A stretch of 64,000 nt of DNA from Dentipellis sp. KUC8613. Lineage: Eukaryota; Basidiomycota; Agaricomycetes; Russulales; Hericiaceae. The notes under the pieces were generated by a model. It was not told the origin of the DNA. It ran no database searches and saw only the letters and a program-made list of their open reading frames with translations. This document shows, piece by piece, positions 44,486 through 54,679 of the stretch (its first letter is position 1; each line of letters begins with the position of its first letter). The stretch lies in contig NSJX01000001.1 of NCBI GenBank assembly GCA_002286715.1, positions 1,055,835-1,119,834 of the forward strand, in the 5' to 3' direction. Made by a program: the position numbers and the translations under genes.

Positions 44486-45008
44486 ATGGACTATCATCCT
44501 CGCTACGCGCAGCCGTTTACGCTGTCCGAAGCGGTTCTACTCGATCCCTCCACCATAACCGAAGGTTCCGCGTCCCGATACTCTGTTCCATTGAGGCCCA
44601 CTGAATGACGTACTCTTGTAGAGATCGGGCGCCTTGAAAACTCGCTCCTTCATCTAAGGAAGACACAGGAGGAGTTGCAGCAGTACCTCACAGGGCCCGA
44701 CTCAGAATCAGATCCAGACGCAGATTTGCAAGAAGCATTCGAAGAGAACAAGCTGACTATGTACGTATCGCGAGTCTTCAAGCTGATTCGAGGATGCATG
44801 AAAATATTCATCCGTTTGCAACAGTGGCTCGCAAGTAGAGCGCATCAGCATCCTGCAGATGGCGCTTATCCAGAAAGGCGTTGTGCAGTCGGTGGACCAT
44901 TACGACGGGCAACAGCCGCCGCAGAGACAGCAGCCTCGAGCGCATCCGGAAACAGCCCCCGTACCCCCTGACGAACCGATGCAGGAGGAAGACGGGATTC
45001 ATCTGTAG
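44486..45008 (+). CDS. Tma17/Adc17-like proteasome-assembly chaperone (133 aa)
   Basis: Three exons (44486-44564, 44622-44760, 44825-45008) give a 133-residue protein. The centre is a helical pair: EIGRLENSLLHLRKTQEELQ, YLTG, an acidic linker with several Asp, then LQEAFEENKLTIGSQVERIS and ILQMALIQKG. This pattern (E..NS..HL..(T/S)...L..Y, an acidic gap, then EN...I....ERI..L) matches yeast Tma17/Adc17, a stress-induced chaperone that helps pair Rpt6 with Rpt3 in 19S base assembly. The N-terminus (MDYHPRYAQPFTLSEAVLLD) and the Gln/Pro-rich acidic tail are less conserved. The donor GTTCCG of intron 1 is weak, so the exon 1 boundary is the least certain part. Confidence 0.6.
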
Positions 45009-45407
45009 TACTAGTATTGTGGGTTTAATGGACTGTATTATCTCATCGTGGAAGAGGTGTATCATTTTTTTGAACCTGATTACAGACCAATATCGAAGCT
45101 ATGGGTAATGTATCTGGTAGGAATACAACTGAAACTTGGTACAAGATGTTTGAGGCTTGAAGCTTGAAGCGTTGAACAGACAATCCTCCTCGAAGCCACA
45201 GCGATATTTCCCGGAAAATCCTAGAGTTGTCCACAACAAAAAGCACACACGATCATGGCCAATAGCGAAGTGAATCGTACTCGAGAGCACCATAGCAAGT
45301 CGGCGAGACATGCTAGAGACAGCAGAGAGACAGCAGAACCTCGAGAGTCGAGGAGGCGACGAGAAAGCAAAGCAGCATATCGGAGACAGAACACCAAGCC
45401 GACAGAA
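45009..45407. other. Convergent 3' flanks
   Basis: This lies between the stops of the Tma17-like gene and the coiled-coil gene. Nothing else is recognised. Confidence 0.5.
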
Positions 45408-48400
45408 CTATTTCTCCCGGCGAGACCTGAGCTTGGAGGTTTGATCCGGCACCTGAGAGAAGAAAAAGTAGGGAGCACTGTCAAAAGGTGGTCGTTCAGC
45501 GTACCTTCTTCGCCGTTCCTTGCCGGCCTTCACTCTTTCGGCTATTGGTTTTCTGGTTACCCACTTTCTGCTTGTAGACCGGTTACTATCAGGCATGCGG
45601 GAGAAGATCGTTATACTCGCCGGGCGTTTACCGGGCCTACTACCCTGCGCGACGTCTTCTGCTTTGTTTGGCGAAGCCAGTCGGTCGCGTTTGTGAGAGG
45701 GGCCTCCGCTTGCGCCATGGTCAATGTCCTCGAACTCCACGATATCATCGGACGCTTCAGAGGCGATCCTCCTGAAGATCCCTCTACCAGTACCAGTTGT
45801 TCGTTTCGGTGTGCGAGGATGAAGGGTATCGTCATGCACAACATGGTGCGTGACAACCGCAATGGCTTGTTCTCGCGAGGAAACGGTTTGCCGTCCTTCC
45901 AGGTTGGTCGCAGCTTGATGGCTTGCAGTCTTTGACGGCTGACCTGGGCGCACGCCGCTCAAGGGGCTTTCCTTTTCGGACTGGAACATATAGTACATCA
46001 TAGGTGTCGTAGTGAGTCGAGAAAGGATCACTCACTGGTACATCACTATCAGGCGCCTGCGACATGGGATGGCTCATCTCCGAAGACATAAAATTGTCCA
46101 AATTCACGATAGATTGGACAGCTGTCTTGTTGAGGGCCTGCAACACTGTCAGCGTTGAGATCTTGAGACGCTCTCTCGAGTATATGAACCACCTCAGAGT
46201 TGAGGTGCCGAGCTAGCGCCTTTTCCAGTAGTGTGACCTTGGCTGACAGTTCATCGTTCACGTTTGCTTTCTGGTATCCCGGTCATAAGGATGCATTCAC
46301 GGGTGGACGGGGCTAACACTCACCCTTCTTAGCTGGTTCTGTTTATCTGCAAGCTTCTGCTCGTATAGCGCAGCAGATTCTCTGAGAATGGCGTCTATGC
46401 ATTCCATCTCGGCATCGGACTGCACCAGGTCAGCGCAATAGCAATGATCTTTTCTAATCAACTTACGAGCTGTCCATCCTTGTAGCGAGCACCAATTGTC
46501 TGAGTGCGTGTGAGAAGTTCAACTTTGTCATGTTTTAACAGTTGTATCTCTTGTTTGAGGGCGTCAACCTCTGCTACGTGAGCTGTTGATGATACTGTAG
46601 TATGTTGAGATCGTTCTTTGAACATCTCGAACTCATGACGAGCCGTCAAGAGCTGCTTGCTCCAATCTTCCGCGTCTCGCCTGGCTTGACTCCGTTCTTC
46701 TTCAGCCTGCACCAGGCGCTTCTGAGCATCTTGTACGATTGACTGGCTGCTTTCGCGTTCGGATTTCATGCGACTTTCATGCTCCATCTGTATAGTGCTG
46801 ACATGGTCCTTGAGGCGTTGCGATTCATGTTTTGAATCTTCCAAAGCTTGCTTGAGCGAATCATTACGTTCGTCAAGAAGGTCGATCTTGCGTTGAAGAC
46901 TTCCTAATTCCCTATCTAACTTCGCCTAGAACATCGTTAGAACGAATTCATTTAACCAAAATAATTGAGACTTACGGTCGACGCTTTCTCTGCAGCTATC
47001 ATACGTTCCTAGCAAATGCAGTTGTCACTAACATGTGCCTGGAGCCGAAAATATGCTATGTTACCTGGACCTCGCCATTTGCTTCTTTGGTCAACTGCAA
47101 GGTCGTAGATTGGTCCTCGAATCGTTGTTGCAAGAGTTGTAGCTGCGTAGTAATTTGCTGTGACCTGAGAGACATCAAAATGCACCCGTCCGGGAATTTG
47201 TCTGAACGAGCTTACTTCTCTCTATAGCCGCGAAGTTCATCAAGGGCGGTTTGTAGCTCTCGTTCGAGCGTTGCAACGCGTCCATCACTGGCCGACTTCA
47301 TACCCAGTACCTGCTCTTTCATCTCGATGGCAGCCCTTTCGCTGTTCCTGATAGCTTCTACTTCGCTTTCATACTTGGCGATCGTCTCCTGGCTCGCCGA
47401 CTCTCGAGTTGCCAGTTTGCTACACCTAAACGACACGAATTATGCGACGACACGCATCGTCAGAGTGGAATATACGCACTGCTCCCTCAGATTTTCGATC
47501 GCCTGCTCCTTATCTGTTAGCGTCGACTTCAAGGTAATTATTTCCTCCTGCTGCTGAGAAGTAAGGGCCGCAGAAACGACGAACCTATATGAAGAGAGGT
47601 CATACAATCGAGGTAAGCGCAAAAATAGATGAGGGACTGACTCTTGCTTAGCAGTGCTCAAAGACTCGGCGATGATAGTTTTTTGCTCTAGCAGCGTCTG
47701 AAGCCGTATGTTCCTGACGATGCTATGAGTCAAAGCGTATGGGCGAACGGTCGGCGTACGTACTCAGCCCGTAATTCTTGGAGAATGGCTACATTCTTGT
47801 CGTTCTCGGCCACATCGATCTGAAGCTTTGCATACCTTCCATTCGAGATTGTGAGAAGGCTTCACACAGGTTACATTGAAATTTCTCACTTTTCTTCAAG
47901 AGTTTCAAGCTTGGTCTGGGCATCAGCATATCCCGATAAGGTATCGAAAAGTTCATGTTGTGCGGACTTCAATGCTTCTCCCTGAGTGGTGATTGTGAGA
48001 TCTGAATAAAGAGGATGGCTCAGCGGCAGCCGTATACGACAAAGAGGGAAAATGAAACCGACTGGCGGCAGTTATTTGGTCAACGGATGTTCGAAGAAGG
48101 CCTGAGTTGTTCAGGTGAAGCGACTCCAGCTCTCGGATACGATCCTTAGCCTCGACAAGCTGAGATGTCAAGTCGGTGAGTTTGTCATGTAACAGATCGT
48201 TGGCGTGACGGGCTGCACAATCATCAGAACAGAGGATGGATATTCCTAAAGCGTAGCGTCTTACTCTTGGTACACTCAGCTTGCAATTTAAGGACAACGT
48301 CCTTCATTTCAGCATGCTGAACGAGCCTTCCTTCGTCATCGAAGAGGGACTCAAATCCTGACAATTAGAGTCAGAACCAGACAGAAACTGTGAAGGGTAT

Positions 48401-49617
48401 GCCGTACTCTCAAGGCTCGTCTTGATGGTCTCTCGAATCTCTTCTGCTGCTGGTAAATTCGAACGAATGTTGGCAGCGAAGTTGAACGACGACTTTGCTT
48501 GTATCTTCAATCCGTCCATGGTGTCCTTCATTTCTTTCAGGCTTTGGCGAAGGTGAGTATGCGATTGGTACCGTAGAAGGCTGAGGCGTATCGTACCTGC
48601 GATTGCTGGCATCTATGGCATTCTTTGCCGCAGCTTTCGTCACATCCATGCGGCGATCATATTCATTCTGCACTGTGGAGATTTGTGCGCGCAGTTCGGC
48701 GTTCATTTTGCGCTAGAGAGTATTAGACTGAGCGACTGGAACACGTGGAAATAACTTCAATTCACCAGCTCTTCGACCTCGGACTTGAGTGCCTTCATCT
48801 GAGAGAATTTTGACGCCACCAGAGCCGACAGGTCGACGTCTATATCCTCCGCCTTCATCATAGAAGACGACTTGCTGGGTAAACGTCGACGATCCTGAAA
48901 GCTTGGCGACGTCGATAGATGGACCACATGTGAGCGGCCGTCGCCATCTGCGACTCTCGGCGTGGCAAGTACTCCCAAAGAGGTGACTGGGTTCTCGACT
49001 ATATCTCACAGGTGTATTAGGGCGTGAAACGGCGACTGAGAGAAGAACGGAAAGTGATTACCCGGACCACCTGTCCGCCTAAAGTCAGAGCTACGACGAT
49101 ATGCTACCACATTCGCTTCGGCTTTGGCTGATATAAAGTTATGCTATCTTCGTCAAGTGTGAATTTCTGCAAGAGCAATACCTGCGGTTTCATGGGAATG
49201 CAAGCCCATGGGTATATGCGTCGAATTTAGAGCCTTATCTCTGAGCACGTGCTTCTCGGAGCGACCAGTACTATACAATGGAGAAGTGGTTGCCCCAACC
49301 AGTGCTTTTGGCTGGAACTGGAAGCCCTGCAATGATGGTCGACCCGTCCGGACTTGTTCTGCAGGGTGATGGGAAGAGATGCGAGATCTTAGAACACCCC
49401 CCAAGTTCTCCTGATGATTGGATTTTCCTGTAAAGAAACGGTTCACGGCGGATTTCGGACGACTGGATTGTTTGAGCTGCTTGCTTGCACCGTCACCATT
49501 CTGACCCTGGGGTGCGAGGCCATGTGAAGGAGCCGCCCAGTGGCCCTGCTGAATATAGCCAGTCAGAACATTTTCCGTGATGTTGGGCTTGTGATCCTCT
49601 GAGAAGTCATGGTCCAT
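45408..49617 (-). CDS. Long coiled-coil protein of unknown function (about 1,100 aa)
   Basis: A chain of short minus-strand exons separated by introns of about 50 bp runs from the ATG at 49617 (MDHDFSEDHKPNITENVL) to TAG at 45408. The N-terminal 200-300 residues are disordered and basic (SRPKSAVNRFFTGKSNHQ). The centre is long coiled coil: KALKSEVEELRKMNAELRAQ, RELESLHLNNSGLLRTSVDQ, YADAQTKLETLEEKYAKLQ, SRMKSEHESRMQ-like heptads and LRHKDKVELLTRTQTIGARY-like heptads. The C-terminal part is basic with SP/TP sites (TPKRTTGTGRGIFRRIASE, RKWVTRKPIAERVKAGKERR). One junction I traced joins SDVP to SEKESPLSGVRPG at about 46030/45968. The layout suggests a scaffold such as a chromosome, spindle or meiotic axis component, but no family is recognised. 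Not every exon was fixed. Confidence 0.55.
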
Positions 49618-49905
49618 TGTGGCAGATATGAAGAGAGAAGCGAGGTAGAGGGACGATGGACGCGCACAAAGCACAAGAGCGCGAGGAAGCGGCGCGTCGC
49701 TCACGTGCTGGAAATTCAAGCGGCGACGCGGCACCGGTGTGGCGTTGACTTGCCTTACGGAGGACAATCACAATAACAGTCCAAGGACCTCTCTCCTCGC
49801 CACTCCAAGGCTCGAGCTCTTCATCACTGTCCTATCGAGCTCGACACCAAATCTACCGCACGAACATATCAAACATACCCTCTTGCTTTATTACTATAAT
49901 TCGCG
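49618..49905. promoter_or_regulatory. Divergent promoter region, coiled-coil gene / TFIIF-alpha
   Basis: These 288 bp lie between start codons on opposite strands. No TATA box is obvious. Confidence 0.45.
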
Positions 49906-52205
49906 ATGGCACCAGCACCAGCTTCCGCCTCGATTCTCTTCCACCCAAAGAACAAGAAGAAGCTTGGTGCAGGTGCAAGCGCAGCGGACAAAGGCTCTTC
50001 GTCCTCCGGCTCCTCTTCCCCAAAGAAACCGAGGCCACCAAGACCACGTCCCCCGCCTGATGCGGACGCAGATTCCGCCACGACATCTATGCCTGAAGGC
50101 CACTACACCGAGTTCAATCTCGTATCGTCGGCCCTCAATGGGTGGAAGTACGACGTTATGAAGTTCGACTCCCGCAAGCCCGTGGACATTCTCAAATGGG
50201 AGACTCCCGTGAAGCTGAATCGGAAGGAGTTGCGGCGTCCGGAGGGGTCTGCAAATGACTCAGACGTTCAGGTGAAGGCGGTTGGGCCGATGCTGGGTCC
50301 GGATGGGAAGCCAGTCATCGGTATGGATGGAAGGGTGGTTATGGTGGATGCGGAAGGCAAACCCATCCATTCCGCCACAAACGGGAAGGATAAGGGGAAG
50401 GACAAGGGTGGTGTGGCGGCCGCAGGGAAGAAAAAATTCCAGCCGAAGAAGACGAAGCAGGTTTACAAGATTCCGGAGGCTACACGACAGCTCAGGAAAG
50501 AAGAGCGTTACCCATGGGTCATGGAGGATGCCACTGGCACCGAGACCTGGGTAGGAAAAATGGAGGAGGTCGTCAAAGCAGAGACACACGCCTTCTTCAT
50601 GCCGGCCTCAAATAACACCTTCAAGTTCGTACCAGCTCACCGCTGGTACAAGTTTCAGAAACGTCCAAACTATCATATCCCCGATTTGGAGGAAGCAGAA
50701 TCATTGGTGAGTACACTGCGTTGACTGTCTGCGAATACACATCCAATCGTTCGTCTCGTTCAAGATGGCCATGCGCCAAAAGAACAAGGATCCGGAACGT
50801 TGGCTGCTGCATAACCGCAATGGCCAAGGGCCCTCCGCGGCGACAGCAGCCATCTTCAAGGCAGAATCGGACGTCGGTGGCCCAGTCAGGGCGTCATCGG
50901 GACAGAGTCTGGGTCCTGGTGGACGAAGATTGCGTACGGTAGTGAACGGATCAGATACCCTATTTGGAGACGACGATGAGGACGACGCGGGTCGAAGGAG
51001 AAGGAAGCGCGATCTTGGAGCAGACGCGGACTATGACGAAGTACCTTACCAAGAAGACTTCGCTGACGATGAAGAGAAGATGGAGCCAGAGCAAGACGAC
51101 GACGAGGTTGCCAAAGAGATGGAGGTGCGTGTCCTACTCTTTCATGCAGTCGACTTCCTTGTTAATGTCGAAACCTTCTCCTTTCTAGGAACGCCTGCAG
51201 CGCGAATACATGAGCGCTAACAAGCAACGGGATGGACATATCGACGAATCCGACTCTGAGGATGAGTCACAACTTACAGGCGCCGGCAAGGCTATCAAGA
51301 AGCTTATGACGAAGTTGGAGAAGAATGATGCCTACGATGATGATGAAGAGGGTAATCCTTATGCCTCTTCGGTACGTTTCCTGCGGCTCCCATCTTCATC
51401 TACAACGCTGACTCGACTGGTTGTCTAGGAGGAAGAAGAGGAAGAGGAGGAACAAGTCGTGACCAACGAGCCAGCAGTGCAGGCTCATCTCACGCCGTCG
51501 CAGAAATCTCGGGCAAGCTCACAGACGCCGTCGCAGCCGGTGCCTGCACCTCCTGCTACAGCCCCCGCGGCGCCAGCTTCCGCCTCCAATTCCCGAGCAA
51601 CCTCACCCGTCCCCAATCACGGTGGCCACTCCGTCGTTGCAAAACGAGCAACAAGCCCTAAAGCACCGAAGCCCAAGGCACACGTCAATGGCAGTCGCGC
51701 TGGCAGTCCTTTGGCACAGAGCGCAGCAACGTTGCCTACCTCCGCCGGCGTACCTGGTAGTGCGAGCAGGGCCGGCAGCCCGTCTGCTCCATCCCCGAAG
51801 CTTGCCCTCAATGGAGGTAAACCAAACAACAAACGCAAGGCTACAGACGAGCCTGACACCCTTCCCTCGGCACCCTCCCCGACTGCCGCCAACGGTGGTG
51901 GGCCTCCCAAGGCCAAGAAGCGCAAGGCGGCGGTTCCCGCGCTCGGACCAGACGGTCAGCCCGTCGAGCTGCAAGAACAGATGGTCATCGACTGGCTGCG
52001 CAACACGCCCAATGCGAAGACGCGCGACTGTATCTCGTACTTCACGCCGTACCTCCGCGACGAGGAGAAGAAGGCCAAATTTACCGCGTTGATCAGGGAG
52101 GTTGCGCAGCTGAAGAATGGCATTTTGGTCCTGAGGAACGCGTACCGGAATGCGGGTGCCAAGGCTGCCTCGGGCAGTACTCCTATTCCTATGGACACCA
52201 AGTAA
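49906..52205 (+). CDS. TFG1: TFIIF alpha subunit (Rap74/Tfg1 type, 706 aa)
   Basis: This is the large subunit of the general transcription factor TFIIF, which binds RNA polymerase II and promotes initiation and elongation. Exons are 49906-50706, 50765-51124, 51189-51371 and 51429-52205. The N-terminal dimerisation region has YTEFNLVSSALNGWKYDVMKF, LKWETPVKLNRKEL, YPWVMEDATGTETWVGKME, FMPASNNTFKFVPAHRWYKF and KDPERWLL. A central acidic/basic linker (EEEEEEEEQ, many SP sites) leads to a C-terminal winged helix (MVIDWLRNTPNAKTRDCIS, RDEEKKAKFTALIREVAQ), the segment that binds the CTD phosphatase Fcp1 in other species. The N-terminal insert with repeated GPDGKPVIGMDGRVVMVDAEGK-like strands is a fungal feature. 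Confidence 0.88.
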
Positions 52206-52679
52206 TCGTGGTCCCGATGTCCTGTTCGTTCTCATTGTATCATTATAATTCCCGTCTTGCTTTCGAAGCTCTGGATTGTATATCATCTGCGTCATACTGT
52301 ATGGGTCGCGTAACCCATGATATTTGACATCATTCGTCGATTCATCAGTCCAAGCATGCCGAGGCGTCAGACAGATCTTCGAAATGAGCAAACTTAAATA
52401 GGCTTCGCAACGAATGTAGATCTGATAGTACGATGTGCTCATACATCAAGTGAGGTCGGTATAACTAAATTGAGAGCTTTTAAGATCAAACATACCCCCA
52501 CCATGATACGCTGATACAACATGAAGCATCTGCTTCGACGAAGCTCAAGATTCCAGACCAGGAGCAAGGAAAACACCGAATAAAAAAGTGCAACACCAAA
52601 CAGCAGTCCGTAATATGTACACGCAAGCCTGCGTCAGAACAATATGAAAATCCTCCTCTCCGTCCGAGCGCCCGCAATG
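52206..52679. other. Convergent 3' flanks of TFIIF-alpha and the bHLH gene
   Basis: These 474 bp between the two stop codons are AT-richer than the exons. No gene or repeat is seen. Confidence 0.55.
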
Positions 52680-54161
52680 CTATGTGTGTGGTGCATTTGC
52701 TTTGCTTTCTGCCTGTGCAGCGACCGACGTAGGTGCGCTGTCGTTCTGGGCAGCAGCCGCCGTTGATCCGCCGTTGGAAGAGTATATTTTCTGTGCGGAA
52801 CTGGGCCGAGAGATTGAAGAGGGTGGCGCAGCGGACGGATGTATTGGGTGGGGAGGAATGGCGGGTCCGCTCGGGGGATAGTGACCGGGCCCTCCAGGTG
52901 GTGGTGGGTATAGGATGGCATGGGGTCCGCCTGGTGCGAAGGACATGCCTTGACGGATAGTCTCCAATTCGTGTCGCAGCATCTCGACTTCTCGAGACAT
53001 GTCTTGCTGGCTGTGCTTTAGCTGGATAATGAAGTCGACAGCTACATGGCGGCCGGTCGTATTGGTTTCCTTCCTAACGGTATATACATGACGGGAGACA
53101 CGCACCTTTGCTCAGTATCTCCCATTTGCTTGCCTTCATTCCGCGGTCTGCGGGTAATTGGTCCCGCAGCTCATCGAAAAGGTCTTTCATCTCCTTCCGC
53201 CTTTTCCTCTCAGCGAGCTTGTGGGACACACGCAATTCAGGTGACCGAGAGTACGGCGTGGCCCCCGGATCTCTCCCAGGAGGCTGCGAATTCTGGCTGG
53301 AGGAAGCTGGTGCTGAATTTGGCGGCTCAGCGTTCGCCGCTACCGCTGATGAACCAGGTTCGTCGGTTGAACGTTCCTTGTCGCGCGAGTGGTTCCCACT
53401 TGCTGAAGGTGGGCGCGACCGGGAGCGTAATGGTCGCGTAGCGGATGCGTTGATTGGTGGGTTCGAGGAAAGATTGGAAGGAATGGACATGCGACGGTCA
53501 GCATCGAGGAGGATGGAAGGCATCATGGCTAAAGGGTTGACAGAAGGATCGAAAGACCGCTCTGCGGTAGATGGGCCTGCCTCGCTCTGGTTTGAGGAGG
53601 CTTCTGGTTGTTGCGTGGTGTGCCATGCAGCATTAGTCGTGCTGCCAGGCGGTCGGCCATGCGGTGAATCTGCGGAGAAGGATGGTGTGCTGTAGGTGAC
53701 GGTGGAGCTTGGAAAGACGGTGGAGCCCGCGTCCCTCCTGTCGCCAACCCACCAACCCGGGGTGCCGTGAGCCATGCGAGCGTCGAGGGAGTGTCGACGG
53801 TCGAACTGGTCCATTCGCTGGGCGTCCATGACGGAGCTGCGGCGCTTGGGTGCCGGGCCTTCGTGGTCGGCTATGGAGCTGGGGACGCCCGGGCCGATGA
53901 GCTGGGGATCAATGTCCTCGTTGACGGGTGCAGCCATGCCTCTGTCGTGCGAGTACTTGCGCTTCGTGCCATGAGGTAGGGACGGAGATGCGGTGCCACG
54001 CGCGGGGGCACGGGGACTGTTGATGGTCGCGGAAGGGGCGACGCCTGTGGCAGAATCTAGCCTGCCAGTGTCTGCAAGAGCAATCGGCCATACTCACTGT
54101 GTGGGTGCTCGTGGGGGGCGGGGGGATGTGGCGGAAAGGGCGGACGCTTGGGGTCGTTCAT
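52680..54161 (-). CDS. bHLH transcription factor (463 aa)
   Basis: Exons are 54161-54098, 54071-53106 and 53041-52680. The N-terminus is Pro-rich ([20 protein letters not shown]). A candidate nuclear signal TKRKYSHDR and a second APKRRSS follow. The bHLH domain is at about residues 317-370: [40 protein letters not shown], then [10 protein letters not shown]. The basic region keeps the H-x3-E-R-x2-R pattern (HKLAERKRR) expected to contact E-box CANNTG sites. Helix 2 is split by the last intron and runs into a leucine-rich extension ([18 protein letters not shown]). The C-terminus is a Pro/Gly-rich tail. Fungal relatives act in metabolism and development, but the regulon cannot be inferred. The 28-bp first intron (54097-54072) is unusually short and should be checked. 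Confidence 0.82.
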
Positions 54162-54679
54162 GTGATCTGGGAAGGCAAGTCAGCGTCGGGGAAGCGGGGA
54201 GGGGGGAGAACAGACTGTGGTCGGGGGACGGGGAGGCGGGGAGGTCGTGGGCGGGAGACGGAGGAGAGGGGAGGATTGGAGAGTCGTCGGAGAGTTTTAA
54301 TGGGAGGTCGCGGGGAGCAGAGAAGCTGGATCGGGGAATCGAGTTTGGGCTCGCGGTTGCGGCATGCAGCGACGGGTCAGTGATGGATCCTCTCCGTTGA
54401 CTCTGCAGGAACGCGAGCGGTGCCAGGCCACTTCGTTCTACAAGTCCCTTCGTCGTCCGTCCCCCCGCACCCTCCGACCCCCGTCCATTCGTCGCGAACG
54501 GCGACAACGGCCGGCTCCGCTCCTTGTCGACCATCGTCTCTTAATGTCCTCTCGGCCGGCGCGTGCGGGTCCCAGGCGAGACGTATGTTGAATTCAGACG
54601 AAAACATCTACATTAGACGCGCTATCCTCACAACGTGCATAACGTGCACAAACACTCCCCTCGACCACGTGCCCCTCGC
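54162..54679. other. Promoter of bHLH gene and 3' flank of ELG1
   Basis: These 518 bp lie between two minus-strand genes. It is very GC-rich with GGGGA/GGAGG runs. No gene is supported in it. Confidence 0.5.
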
